A stretch of 64,000 nt of DNA from SB11 sp943370295 (GCA_943370295.1 CALRQL020000004.1:124001-188000); one strand, 5' to 3'; counted from the first letter of the stretch, positions 9,074-18,454 are shown. Notes: generated by a model from the letters alone, not told the origin. Translations and numbers: made by a program.

Positions 9074-9865
9074 TTATGCTTTAACCGTTCCCAGTACAAT
9101 CATTTCTTCAAGTGTGGGGCTCACAGCACCACCGCGTTTTTCAAGCGTTATGGCAAAAGCCTGTGCTTTATTTATTTGTTTCAGTTGTTGCAGGTTAGTT
9201 ATATCCACTTCCATCACACCGGCATCCACGGGTACACCATCCACCAGTGCCCATAACTGGTATTGCTTATCAGCAGGGGCGGGGGGTAGGTTGTTTATGT
9301 TTACAAACACATTATTTTTAGCTGTATCCCAATACACCGTTACCTGTGCAGGCACATTGGGTTTTACACTGGCCAGTGTTACCATTTTAAGGGTAGGGCT
9401 TTTCAAAACTCCCAGCTCACCTTCTGCAGAACTAAGAGCCGTGCGTTGAGTTTGATTTTGGGCAAATAGTTCTTGCTTTTCACTTTCAAGTCTTGCCAAT
9501 TGTTTTTGGCTGTCCTGCCAGCGACCATAATAAACCACATTAAGCACCACACTGCCAATAAGTAAAGCTACCGAAGCCACCATGCCATATTGTACCCAAC
9601 GGGTTTGCAGGGTTGCTTTGCGTGGTATATTTATTCCTTTTTCTTCGGATAGGCGGGCAAGTATTTTTTCTTTTAAATCAGCAGGAGGTGTTGTATCATA
9701 CTGCTGAACGTAGCTTTGCACAATCCCTTCAATGGTGGCTATTTCAGCGTTCACTTCAGCAAACTGAGCTCGCCACTCATCTACCTGCTTGGTCTCTTCT
9801 GTATTGGTAAGGCCCAGTACGTATAATTCCAGTAATCCGCTATTTATGATTTCAGTAATGTCCAC
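9074..9865 (-). CDS. Anti-sigma factor with RskA/anti-sigma-K C-terminal domain
   Basis: 263 aa. The N-terminal cytoplasmic region (about 1-95) is a helical anti-sigma domain. One transmembrane segment follows (MVASVALLIGSVVLNVVYYG, about 105-125), then a short coiled coil and a periplasmic RskA-type domain with YQLWALVDGVPVDAGVM. It should hold the ECF sigma factor inactive at the membrane until a periplasmic signal arrives. No Cys/His zinc motif is seen, so it is not a ZAS-type anti-sigma. The start overlaps the end of the sigma gene by 22 bp, which indicates translational coupling and matched dosage. Confidence 0.9.
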   Translation of the reverse strand: MDITEIINSGLLELYVLGLTNTEETKQVDEWRAQFAEVNAEIATIEGIVQSYVQQYDTTPPADLKEKILARLSEEKGINIPRKATLQTRWVQYGMVASVALLIGSVVLNVVYYGRWQDSQKQLARLESEKQELFAQNQTQRTALSSAEGELGVLKSPTLKMVTLASVKPNVPAQVTVYWDTAKNNVFVNINNLPPAPADKQYQLWALVDGVPVDAGVMEVDITNLQQLKQINKAQAFAITLEKRGGAVSPTLEEMIVLGTVKA

Positions 9866-10425
9866 AGCAGTAAAAAATTTAAAATCCGTTTTAATTCAAT
9901 CATTGCGGCACGCACACGCGTTTTTACTGTACCAAGCGGTATGCCAAGCTCTTTTGATACTTCCTCTTGTGTGTACCCTTCAAAATAAAGTTTTTCAATT
10001 AAAATGCTGTACTTTTCATCAATAGCAAGGGCTTTTGCTTTTACACCTATGGTATTGATATTAATAGAGTCAGCTTCTTTATTTTCAAGAATACTTACGG
10101 AATCATCAAGGCTTTGGTTTTCCTGCCCCGCCCTATAATTTTTTGAGCGTATAAAGTCGATGGCAGTATTGCGGGTAATGTTTAGCAGCCATGTAAACAG
10201 TGAGGATTTTTGAGGGTTGTATCCGTTTATGTTTTTCCAAACTTTTACAAAACTGTCTTGTAGCACGTCAGCTGCAAACTCATCATTTTTTATCACCTTA
10301 CATACAACACCGTATAAAGTATTGCTATATTGGTCATAAAGTTGCGAATATGCATCTTGTTTACCAAGTCGCATTGCTTCAACAAGCAATTGTTCAGTGG
10401 GGTATGTCAGGTTTCTCTTTGCCAA
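9844..10425 (-). CDS. RNA polymerase ECF-type sigma-70 factor
   Basis: 193 aa. Region 2 is visible as DEFAADVLQDSFVKVWKNI and the DNA-melting segment LFTWLLNITRNTAIDFIR. Region 4 is at YTQEEVSKELGIPLGTVKTR. There is no sigma-1.1 or region 3, which is the ECF layout. It is followed by its overlapping anti-sigma gene, and the divergent neighbour is a DUF2141 protein gene. The regulon probably includes its own operon (family habit, not shown here). Confidence 0.93.
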   Translation of the reverse strand: MAKRNLTYPTEQLLVEAMRLGKQDAYSQLYDQYSNTLYGVVCKVIKNDEFAADVLQDSFVKVWKNINGYNPQKSSLFTWLLNITRNTAIDFIRSKNYRAGQENQSLDDSVSILENKEADSININTIGVKAKALAIDEKYSILIEKLYFEGYTQEEVSKELGIPLGTVKTRVRAAMIELKRILNFLLLWTLLKS

Positions 10426-10508
10426 TTCAAAGCAATTTTACACAATAAGTTCAAATAATTTCTGTTTGAGAAAAACATTTTTGAGATTTGAAAGGTTTTC
10501 ATGATACT

Positions 10509-10925
10509 ATGTTTATAAACATATTAATAGGTTTGCTTAGCATGATACCTGCCAATGAAAAAAAGGGTAAGTTGATTATTGAAGTGAGCGGAGTAAAAGA
10601 AGTTCGCGGTGATATACAGATTGGTATATACAATAAAGCCGACGGGTTTACTGAAAAAAATACCGTGTACATGGGTAAAGTTGTATCGGTAAACGGCAGC
10701 ACTGTAATTGTTGAAGTGCCCGATTTACCCCACGGTACGTATGCAATATCAGCCTACCACGATAAAAATAGTAACGGGTTGTTAGATAAAGGTTTGTTTG
10801 GTGTGCCTACAGAGGTATATGGTTTTTCTAATAATGCCCGCGGCACGTTTGGTCCGCCTTCATTTGATGATGCCAAGTTTCAATTCAACTCGTCAGTGAG
10901 TAAGGTCTCGTTGCAGTTGAAATAA
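10509..10925 (+). CDS. DUF2141-domain secreted protein
   Basis: 138 aa from ATG 10509; the TTG at 10488 is in frame but is the weaker start. The short hydrophobic N-terminus (MFINILIGLLSMIPA) may act as a signal peptide. The body matches DUF2141: LIIEVSGVKEVRGDIQIGIY, then LPHGTYAISAYHDKNSNG and a C-terminal GFSNNARGTFGPPSF. These are beta-sandwich proteins of unknown function, usually in the periplasm. The gene is divergent from the ECF sigma gene. Confidence 0.85.
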   Translation: MFINILIGLLSMIPANEKKGKLIIEVSGVKEVRGDIQIGIYNKADGFTEKNTVYMGKVVSVNGSTVIVEVPDLPHGTYAISAYHDKNSNGLLDKGLFGVPTEVYGFSNNARGTFGPPSFDDAKFQFNSSVSKVSLQLK

Positions 10926-10986
10926 TCTTAGCATAAAAGCCACTTTCTGCTAATCAGCATAGCATCTTTTTTAAGAGGTTTCACAG

Positions 10987-10994
10987 TATATTTG
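10987..10994 (+). promoter_or_regulatory. Putative Bacteroidota -7 element (TATATTTG)
   Basis: TATATTTG matches the TAnnTTTG consensus of the primary Bacteroidota sigma factor and lies 22 bp before the ATG at 11017. The -33 region has only a T-run (10967-10972) in place of TTG. Confidence 0.45.
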
Positions 10995-11016
10995 TTTTTC
11001 ACAGCAATTGATATAC

Positions 11017-11868
11017 ATGAAACATATTTACACGCTACTGTTTTGTTTTATTTCAGTTACGGCTTGTTTTTCTGCCGATACAGCAACTTATACGCTTACC
11101 GATGCCATTGCCAAAAAGATGGTGAAAGCCGAGATTAAGGGTGCTGATGTGGTGCAACCCAATAGCGGGAATACTTATGGGAAGTGTATGCTGTTAAAGC
11201 TGATAAACAATACCAATACAGTGTTTACTGTGAAGCTGGAGGTTGGGCAGCAATTAGTGCCTGCAGATAGTACCGTGCAAACCATGATTGTGACTGAAAA
11301 CCGTAGCTTTTTAATGAAAGCCCGCGGGCAAATAAAAGAGTATATAAACGCCATGTGTATGCAAATGTTTGATGCTCCGCCCACTAAAGATAAGAGTTTT
11401 AGTGTTGGCGGCTTGAGCACAGGCTATTTGATGGGCATAGCGCAACTGATTAATGAGAAGAAGTATTTTGATACTACGGGGCAGTATGCGGTTTGGGGTA
11501 TTAGTGATAATTTAGATGTGAGTTTTGTGAATAGTCCTGATACTGCTAAAAGAGGCTTGTTGCAACGCTACGTTTGCAAAGCTACCGGACAACCTTTGCC
11601 TGAATATAGAGACGGGAAGCTGGTAACTAAGATGAATGAAACGGTAGAGTGGGGTTCATCAAAAGTGCAGAAGGCAACGTTGACGGTGTATGACAAGAAA
11701 GGAAAGATGGTGAGGCAAGTGCTAAAAGACGAACAAATGACTATAGGCTATCACTCGTATGTAATTGTGTTGAGTAATGCCGAATTGTCAGCGGGCGAAT
11801 ATAAAATTGTGTTGTATTTGGATGGCAAGTTAGAATCTACCCGTAAGGTAGTATTGCCTAAATTATAA
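11017..11868 (+). CDS. Secreted hypothetical protein
   Basis: 283 aa from ATG 11017 (an in-frame TTG at 11008 is less likely). The signal peptide is MKHIYTLLFCFISVTACFSA; VTAC could also serve as a lipobox, so a lipoprotein is possible. The mature protein starts with TYTLTDAIAKKMVKAEIKGA and ends with a beta-rich segment (KATLTVYDKKGKMVRQVLKD through GEYKIVLYLDGK) that resembles a T9SS-type or fibronectin-like C-terminal beta-sandwich. No enzymatic motif is seen and the family is not recognised. Confidence 0.7.
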   Translation: MKHIYTLLFCFISVTACFSADTATYTLTDAIAKKMVKAEIKGADVVQPNSGNTYGKCMLLKLINNTNTVFTVKLEVGQQLVPADSTVQTMIVTENRSFLMKARGQIKEYINAMCMQMFDAPPTKDKSFSVGGLSTGYLMGIAQLINEKKYFDTTGQYAVWGISDNLDVSFVNSPDTAKRGLLQRYVCKATGQPLPEYRDGKLVTKMNETVEWGSSKVQKATLTVYDKKGKMVRQVLKDEQMTIGYHSYVIVLSNAELSAGEYKIVLYLDGKLESTRKVVLPKL

Positions 11869-11896
11869 GTTAGTACGCTTTATATCTTTTGATTGT

Positions 11897-12460
11897 ATGG
11901 AAAATGCTGAATGGCAAGAAATTATTGCCGCAAATAATACATTAACCGACCAAGAAAAGCACTTCAATACGCTATGTACTGAGTATAGGAAGTTTGCATC
12001 GGGGTGGCTGCTGGCTACCTTCAGCGGTGCCGGTTTTGTGCTCACTAATGCCAACAGTTTACCCTATCCGCAGGAACTTTTGATTGCGCTACTCGGCTAT
12101 GCGGGTTCTGTGGGAATGGTAACTCTTTGGAATATTGATATAGGACTTTATCACCGCTTGTTGGATGCTGCGTTTACCGAGGGATTGAAGTTGGAGGAAA
12201 ACTATCCGCAATTACCCCAAACCAGGCACAATATGGTGAAGCTGCAAGGCGGACGCGGAATACAACCCCGCGTGAGTTGGTTTTACAGCCTGCCCATTTT
12301 TATACTGCTGTTTATTGCCACATGGAATTTGGATGGGTATTTAGGTATTAGCGGTTGGACTGCTTGGGGTTTATGGCTGGGTACTTTCTTTGTGTACAGC
12401 GCCTTTTCATCCTACATCCGCAACGATAATACCTTGAATTTTAGAAGGAAGGTGAAATAG
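11897..12460 (+). CDS. Hypothetical integral membrane protein
   Basis: 187 aa with about four predicted membrane segments (near residues 36-52, 63-82, 130-147 and 155-172) and an N-terminal cytoplasmic helix (NTLTDQEKHFNTLCTEYRKF). Between the second and third segments there is a charged loop with GGRGIQPRVSW. No family is recognised. It is 28 bp after the preceding secreted-protein gene and 7 bp before the next, so the three probably form a transcription unit. Confidence 0.65.
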   Translation: MENAEWQEIIAANNTLTDQEKHFNTLCTEYRKFASGWLLATFSGAGFVLTNANSLPYPQELLIALLGYAGSVGMVTLWNIDIGLYHRLLDAAFTEGLKLEENYPQLPQTRHNMVKLQGGRGIQPRVSWFYSLPIFILLFIATWNLDGYLGISGWTAWGLWLGTFFVYSAFSSYIRNDNTLNFRRKVK

Positions 12461-12467
12461 TAATAAT

Positions 12468-12896
12468 ATGGCTTCAATAAAACTTAAATGTCTTACCAAG
12501 ACCGAAAATAAATTACAGTTGGGAGTTTGGATAATTGACCCAGAACTTGATACGTTTATAGAGCAACCCTATTATTTTTTGCAAGCATTGTACGACGCTG
12601 CAAAAGAAAAAAATACAGGTGAAATTCTTAGTTTAAACCGTAACGACTTGACAGATGCGGAGTGGGTTATTAATAATGCACATTTGTACGTGGAGGATGT
12701 ATGGTTGATTGATGCAAAAAACTACCCCGTAGATGAAAGTGTATTTGCATTGGAAGACAGCCAATACCAGAAATTTTGGAAAGATTTGGATAAAGTGCCT
12801 TATGCAGAATTTGAATTAACAGTTACTGACCCCAAATGGGTGAGCCATATCAAACAAAACACGACTTGGGAATCAATGGCAGGATTCGTTGGTTAA
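12468..12896 (+). CDS. Hypothetical cytoplasmic protein
   Basis: 142 aa, acidic and soluble, with several Trp residues and no recognisable family. It starts 7 bp after the membrane-protein gene. Its stop codon overlaps the stop codon of the convergent 1384-aa DUF4157 gene by 4 bp (12893-12896), so no terminator separates the two convergent transcripts. Confidence 0.6.
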   Translation: MASIKLKCLTKTENKLQLGVWIIDPELDTFIEQPYYFLQALYDAAKEKNTGEILSLNRNDLTDAEWVINNAHLYVEDVWLIDAKNYPVDESVFALEDSQYQKFWKDLDKVPYAEFELTVTDPKWVSHIKQNTTWESMAGFVG

Positions 12897-15800
12897 TAAA
12901 CAATTCGGCCTGCTGTTTCGGCACTTTGAGCATTTCTTAGATAATTATTTTTTCTTCGAGTATCGGTTGCCCAATTTGTATTTATAAATGCTTGCAGTTG
13001 TATAAAGTTACCCAGTGCAGTTCCTGAAGGTGCTGTTAATATGGCTTGCACCAAGTTTCGATATAATGTTGATTGTATTGAGTATGCTGTAACTTGTGAA
13101 TCAGAAATGGTACCACTCCTTAATCCGCTAATAGACAAAGATCCAGGGCCAACAGGAGCAGGTAACCCTATATTGATTGATGGAGTAAAATTTCCCTGAG
13201 GGGATGTGTTCTTAATCCATCTATTTGCAGTTGCATCCCAATTCATATAGCCCCAAGTAACAGTAAAGCTACTCACAAAGTCAGGATCCGTGTCAGGAGT
13301 AATGGTAATGTCCTCCCACAAAACATTCTTCGGACGAGGATCTGAGGCTGATATTCTTTCATCATAAGCGTCCTTCATACCGCTTTCAAAAGAAGACTCC
13401 ATTCGAGTATTCTCACCACCTGGTAAGGGTACTAGGTTAGAATCAGTAGCTTTTCCACCTAAATTGTCATTTAATAAGTGGGCACGAATCCATCTACTGC
13501 TACCTGTTGCAAGTCCTAAAGGTTCTAGTTTCTTAAATGCTTTAACAAGGTTGCGACTTGCATTTGGTCTACTGCCATCGTCATGATTATTGCGATCTCT
13601 ATATAAAAACCTGACATTCCTGTTGCTCCGTGCAGGGGTATCATTGAACCCGGCAGAGAATGCCATGCGGGGTACCGGATGTGTAGCTGCTGAGGCTGAA
13701 ACGCCAATAATTACAATCTGAGCCGCCATGTCGTTCATTATTTGTTCCGCAGTTCTTGGATTAGGGTCGGTGCTTGCTCTGTTAGTAATGGCACGCATCT
13801 CTTCAGATAATGTTCTCATTGTTCGCAAAGCAGCACGTTTGGCATCGTCTAATTGTCCTGCAGTTTGAAGTTCGTTTTGCCGTCTTGTTATCCATCCGCC
13901 AATATGCTGAGGTTCACTGGCCAATATAAGTTGTGCGCCCGGTCCCGAACCTTGGAAGTACAATGAATGCGGTTCCCCACCTTCTCTAAACTCTTTTCTT
14001 GCCCTCCACCAATCTCTTACTGCTGCAACCCCTCTTCTCAGCCCGTTCAAGATGGCGCTTCCTGCCCGTATGGCTCCGTCAATAATTCGTAATATCGCAT
14101 TATCTATCCGTTCACGTACGTTAGTGATGGCTCCGCGAATGTGTTCGCCAATGCGGTTAAAGCCGAACTGATTGGCAAGGAAGCCGATGATAATAGGGAT
14201 GCTTCGGGCTAAAAGACCTTCTAAGAACTCAGCAGCAGGGCCTAAGTTGCCTTGTGCAATATTGCCCAGCATTTGGAAATAGCTGTTCACAATACGGAGC
14301 ATGGGCACAAAGTACTCAACAAAGCTTTGTATGGCATTATAAATAGCGATGATACTATTGATAACAGGCATTATACCTGTAATGTCAAGCAAGCTCAGCA
14401 GCCATTGGGTAGCGCGGGCAATGATACGGGTACTGATAAAGTTTACCACTGCATCAATAACCCCGCTCCAAAGATTATCTAAGAACTGGCTGATGCGTTC
14501 CCATATTGCGGCAGGGCCACGCTCCACAACATCTCGGATAAACTGCCAAACTCCTGTGGCTACTTCTAATGCACGGCGCAATTGGGCAGCGCGTTCAGGG
14601 CCTATACGGCGTGCAAGCAGCTCAAAAATATGGTCGACACTTAAGCCTAGTATCTGAAGTATAAAAGTGAAAATGGATGAGAAGCTTAAATCTGCAGGAC
14701 GGGTGATGCCCATGCCTTCCATCTGTCCGAACAACCAATCAGCTACGCCCCCGACAAGGTGCGTAAGTATATTATCAAAGAAACGAATAAAGCCTTGTTT
14801 CAAACCTTCCAGCAGGTTTAGGAAGAATTGCACAGGGTTGCGCAAAATATCCATAATAGCTTGTGAGGCATTGCGTAGTAAATCCACAATCAAATCAGGC
14901 GGGATGCCTAAAATGCGGCACATTTCACGGAAGAACGTCCATATAGCCCCTGCTATATTTCCATCTACAAATACTTGGTACAAAATGGTCATTGCCACGG
15001 TTTGCAGCCTTGTCCAAGCGTCGCGCACCTGCAATAGCTGTTGGAATAAAGGTATGCGCGCCAGTATTTGCTCAATAATGAATGTTTTTATCGGGTTAAG
15101 GATACATTCGGGTATCAACCTTAAAGGCCCTAAAATAAAGTCGCCCAAACGGCCCATCAGGTTGGTGACGGTATCTACTAACCGCTGCAACATGTTTAGT
15201 ATGGGCTGGATAAAGCTTACCAAGTATTGCAAGCCTCTGCCTATACTATCAAACAGGTTGATAACCGTATTTTGCACCCAATCGGAGAGGTTGTTTACAG
15301 AGTCTCGCAACCAACTCAGCAACGATGAAGCAAAACTCAACCAGGTATTAGAACTAAGCCCATCTATAAACGAAACGATACGGGTAGCAAATCCGCCCAC
15401 TGTTTCTGATAGCCAAGCACCTGCCTCGTTAAGCCTTGTTTTAAATGTATCTACGGTTTGTATCACCGCAGGCAGTATAGTATCCCTAAGGGTAGCTTGT
15501 TGGGCGGCTACTTCGGCACCGTTATCGCCCATGGCGGTAGCCATGCTGTTTACATTAGCCATCCAGCCTTGTATGGTTTCGCTAAGGTTGGTAATAGCCC
15601 TAAGGGGTAAAATATCCAGTACCTTTTGCGCCACTTGTTGCACCGGCTCAATTACAGGCCGCAGGGTATCTTTTATACCTGTCCATACTTCGCCTACCTT
15701 ATTGCCCAGCCATTGTACAACCCCGTTTTCATTAGCTTCTCCTGCTTCGTTAGTACCAATGCCCAGTTTCTCTTTCACCCAGTTCCAAGCTGCGGCTCCG

Positions 15801-17047
15801 TAATCACGAATAGGCTGTGTCCAATTCCATATTCGTGTACCAAGGTTTTGCAACCATGTCCAAACTTCGCCCGCCGTATTTCGCAGCCAATCCATTACAG
15901 GCGCACCGTACGAAGCCCACAAACCACTGAAAAAGTCGCCAATAGGGCGTACAAACTCTACCAGTTTATCCCACGCAGTAGTGGCCAGTGTGGTTAGGTA
16001 GGTTTTCAGTTGGTTAAGGGCTGCAAACAAGGGGGCGCAATCTCCATTGGCAAGTGCTGTTATAATAGGTTGTACCGCTTGGTACATGGTGATAAATGCG
16101 GTGCGTAAAAAGGTTACCGCTTCGCCCACATTGGGGAATGTATTAAATATACTGCTGAGCGCACCCGTAAGTTTTTCACGCAAAAAGCCAAAAATGCCCT
16201 TGTCGTTTATTTCGCGCAGCATTTGCACAAACTCAGGCGAGGCAATACTCTCGGCAATACTCCATGCTTGGTCGGCGAGCCAATCGCCTACGCCGCGTTG
16301 CACCAAGGGTTCTTTTTCTTGGGTAGCCGGTGCAGCGTTATTAGTTTCTCTACGGGCCACAGCTCCTTGCTGCACCGTGTGCGTCAACTCATGCGCCAGC
16401 AACGATTTTCCGTTGTTTGAATGCGGATTATACTCGCCTGAATTGAAATAAATGTCTTTACCTACCGTAAAGGCTCTTGCGCCTAAACCTTTGTTAAAGT
16501 TTTGAGCATAAGAGCCGGTATGCACTTTTACATTACTGAAATCGGCTCCGATTTTTGAGCCCATTTCACTGCTAATACTGCGCGGTAGGGGAGAGCCTCC
16601 GCCCCTTGTACTTTGGATGGATGACGATAGTTTTGAAGAGGCAAAACCTCCGTTGGGTAAGGCTGCACCTTTGGTTTGTATTTTCAGCTCTTCGGTGCCG
16701 GGTTGCTCATCTTTGGTAGCGACTGATGCTTTGCGCTGTATGGGTTCTTTCTCTTCTTCCTTGCGTTGTACTTCCTCTTCTTGTTCTTTCCTGCTAACTT
16801 TTTCTTCCTCTTCCTTACGGTTTACCTTTTCTTCTTTTTCACAATCAGTGCATTTGCGGCTGATGGCTGGCATCATGCTGATGTTGCTTGCCTTGGGGTT
16901 GCCGCACATGGGCATCCGCATCACCTTATCGGCAACGGCGTCCGCTTCTTTTTCTTCGCGGTCGTTTACACCGCCCACACGAAGTTTTGCCTGCAAACGG
17001 GTTGAAGGTTTTTCGGGCTTGGGACTATATGCTAATGCGACTGACAT
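12893..17047 (-). CDS. DUF4157 (eCIS core domain) protein with putative C-terminal nuclease-like domain; candidate cargo toxin
   Basis: 1384 aa, last gene of the eCIS operon. Residues 34-43 (EADAVADKVM) and 152-230 form the DUF4157 domain with the metalloprotease-like motif HELTH at 219-223. Between them lie a CxxC (66-69) and charged repeats of the type KEEEEKVSRKE (71-106). Residues at about 250-1000 are long amphipathic, Trp-rich helices resembling a tape or pore-forming region. From about 1010 a globular C-terminal domain begins (EPHSLYFQG); it contains RAHLLNDNLGG around His1190 followed by SNLVPL and ENTRM, the pattern of a non-specific-endonuclease-like (beta-beta-alpha) core. DUF4157 is a known marker of eCIS-associated toxins. 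Nuclease activity and loading into the particle are inferences. Confidence 0.85.
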   Translation of the reverse strand: MSVALAYSPKPEKPSTRLQAKLRVGGVNDREEKEADAVADKVMRMPMCGNPKASNISMMPAISRKCTDCEKEEKVNRKEEEEKVSRKEQEEEVQRKEEEKEPIQRKASVATKDEQPGTEELKIQTKGAALPNGGFASSKLSSSIQSTRGGGSPLPRSISSEMGSKIGADFSNVKVHTGSYAQNFNKGLGARAFTVGKDIYFNSGEYNPHSNNGKSLLAHELTHTVQQGAVARRETNNAAPATQEKEPLVQRGVGDWLADQAWSIAESIASPEFVQMLREINDKGIFGFLREKLTGALSSIFNTFPNVGEAVTFLRTAFITMYQAVQPIITALANGDCAPLFAALNQLKTYLTTLATTAWDKLVEFVRPIGDFFSGLWASYGAPVMDWLRNTAGEVWTWLQNLGTRIWNWTQPIRDYGAAAWNWVKEKLGIGTNEAGEANENGVVQWLGNKVGEVWTGIKDTLRPVIEPVQQVAQKVLDILPLRAITNLSETIQGWMANVNSMATAMGDNGAEVAAQQATLRDTILPAVIQTVDTFKTRLNEAGAWLSETVGGFATRIVSFIDGLSSNTWLSFASSLLSWLRDSVNNLSDWVQNTVINLFDSIGRGLQYLVSFIQPILNMLQRLVDTVTNLMGRLGDFILGPLRLIPECILNPIKTFIIEQILARIPLFQQLLQVRDAWTRLQTVAMTILYQVFVDGNIAGAIWTFFREMCRILGIPPDLIVDLLRNASQAIMDILRNPVQFFLNLLEGLKQGFIRFFDNILTHLVGGVADWLFGQMEGMGITRPADLSFSSIFTFILQILGLSVDHIFELLARRIGPERAAQLRRALEVATGVWQFIRDVVERGPAAIWERISQFLDNLWSGVIDAVVNFISTRIIARATQWLLSLLDITGIMPVINSIIAIYNAIQSFVEYFVPMLRIVNSYFQMLGNIAQGNLGPAAEFLEGLLARSIPIIIGFLANQFGFNRIGEHIRGAITNVRERIDNAILRIIDGAIRAGSAILNGLRRGVAAVRDWWRARKEFREGGEPHSLYFQGSGPGAQLILASEPQHIGGWITRRQNELQTAGQLDDAKRAALRTMRTLSEEMRAITNRASTDPNPRTAEQIMNDMAAQIVIIGVSASAATHPVPRMAFSAGFNDTPARSNRNVRFLYRDRNNHDDGSRPNASRNLVKAFKKLEPLGLATGSSRWIRAHLLNDNLGGKATDSNLVPLPGGENTRMESSFESGMKDAYDERISASDPRPKNVLWEDITITPDTDPDFVSSFTVTWGYMNWDATANRWIKNTSPQGNFTPSINIGLPAPVGPGSLSISGLRSGTISDSQVTAYSIQSTLYRNLVQAILTAPSGTALGNFIQLQAFINTNWATDTRRKNNYLRNAQSAETAGRIVY

Positions 17048-17065
17048 GATAGAGGAAGGTGTTTG

Positions 17066-18454
17066 CTACATAGTACGTCCGTATTTTTTATATTCTAACT
17101 TAATTCCGTTTAAAATATCTGCGTTGCGAATGATGGAGCCTCCGCGTCTCAGTGCCATTAATGAAGCGTACTGAATTACGTTCATTATTACTCCGCCGCT
17201 CATCTCGTATTTTGAGGCTATTTGCTTAAAATCAACGTTTTCATCAAATGTAACAATGTCTGAAAAGCCTTGTTTCCAAAGTTTATAACGATGTTCCGAA
17301 TCGGGAATAGGGAAGTGGATAATGCTTTGAAAACGACGGGCAAAGGCTTCGTCGATATTGCTGCGCAGGTTGGTGGCCAAAATGGTTAATCCTGCATAAT
17401 CTTCAAGCCGTTGCAACAAAAACGAAATCTCTTGATTGGCATATCGGTCGTGCGAGTCGTTTATTTGGGTACGTTTGCCAAACAGCGAATCGGCTTCGTC
17501 AAAAAACAAAATCCATTGGTTTTTCTCGGCCTCATCAAAAATACGCGCTAAGTTCTTAGCCGTTTCACCAATGTATTTTGAGATAATTTTTGATAAGTCA
17601 ATCCTGTAAACATCCAATCCTGCCTGTTTACCCAAAACGGAAGCTGTGAGGGTTTTTCCTGTACCGGGCGGGCCGTAAAACAAGGCTCTGAAACCGGGGC
17701 GCAGGTGTTTGTTCATGCCCCATTCCTCGGTAAGGGTTTGGTTGTATTTTACCCATGTTTGTATGTACTCAACCCCTTCCATGGTATCTTGTTCAAGCAC
17801 CAAATCATCCCATTCTAAATGGGTGTTGAGTAGCTTGGCAGGAAAATCAACTCCATAGCGAGGTTTGCTTTTAGTGCCTAAAGTAAAATACTCTAAATAG
17901 TTATGAGTAATAGTGATAGGAAAGGATGTATAAGGTTCACAAGGGTCAATGCTTTCACTTTCTAATACACTGTTTGTCCAAAAAAAGTGCGATGGTCCAA
18001 AGTGTTTTACATAAGTAAACCTCGATTCAGCATCTTGTCCTGCGATAATGAATAAGAAGGTTTCAAAGGTGGGCAAAAAGCCGTTGGCGGTTTTGCCTTT
18101 TTTTCCGCCAAACTCTGAAAAAACCTGCCCTGTGTTTTGGTTGGTAATCAAGAAAACATCCAGTATTTCAGGGCTTATGTGGGGAGCCATTGCCAACGCC
18201 AGCAAAAGTCGTTCGCTAAATCCCAATTCAAAATCATTGACATAGCGTGAATATGGCGACCCATTGTCTCCACTTAATTTGGGTGGCTCTACCTCATAAA
18301 TGTTGGTAATGTTACCCACATCGCTTCCAAAGTTTAAACGTGCGCGTGCGTCTAATACCGCTGATAGCCAACGCATTTCATTGGCTATTGTGGAGGCAAT
18401 TGTGCCTGCCGGGGTGGTTTCTACCATGCTACTGTCAGTAATTCTTTGCTCCAT
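17066..18454 (-). CDS. eCIS AAA+ ATPase (Afp15/Pvc15-like)
   Basis: 462 aa. The N-terminal 240 residues are a cluster-specific helical domain. The AAA+ core has Walker A GPPGTGKT at 261-268, Walker B ILFFDE (D319, E320), a sensor-1 Asn in LATNLRSN and an Arg-finger region EAFARRF. In Afp/PVC clusters the equivalent ATPase is cytoplasmic and needed for particle assembly or maturation; it is not a ClpV disassembly motor. Its start lies within the end of the tape-measure gene (34-bp overlap) and it precedes the DUF4157 gene by 18 bp. Confidence 0.9.
   Translation of the reverse strand: MEQRITDSSMVETTPAGTIASTIANEMRWLSAVLDARARLNFGSDVGNITNIYEVEPPKLSGDNGSPYSRYVNDFELGFSERLLLALAMAPHISPEILDVFLITNQNTGQVFSEFGGKKGKTANGFLPTFETFLFIIAGQDAESRFTYVKHFGPSHFFWTNSVLESESIDPCEPYTSFPITITHNYLEYFTLGTKSKPRYGVDFPAKLLNTHLEWDDLVLEQDTMEGVEYIQTWVKYNQTLTEEWGMNKHLRPGFRALFYGPPGTGKTLTASVLGKQAGLDVYRIDLSKIISKYIGETAKNLARIFDEAEKNQWILFFDEADSLFGKRTQINDSHDRYANQEISFLLQRLEDYAGLTILATNLRSNIDEAFARRFQSIIHFPIPDSEHRYKLWKQGFSDIVTFDENVDFKQIASKYEMSGGVIMNVIQYASLMALRRGGSIIRNADILNGIKLEYKKYGRTM

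Noticed and set aside
14667..15803. 378-codon open frame on the plus strand inside the DUF4157 gene
   Set aside because: It is antisense to a clearly coding gene, has no recognisable domain and its composition (Ser/Ile/Arg-rich) is that of a complement shadow.
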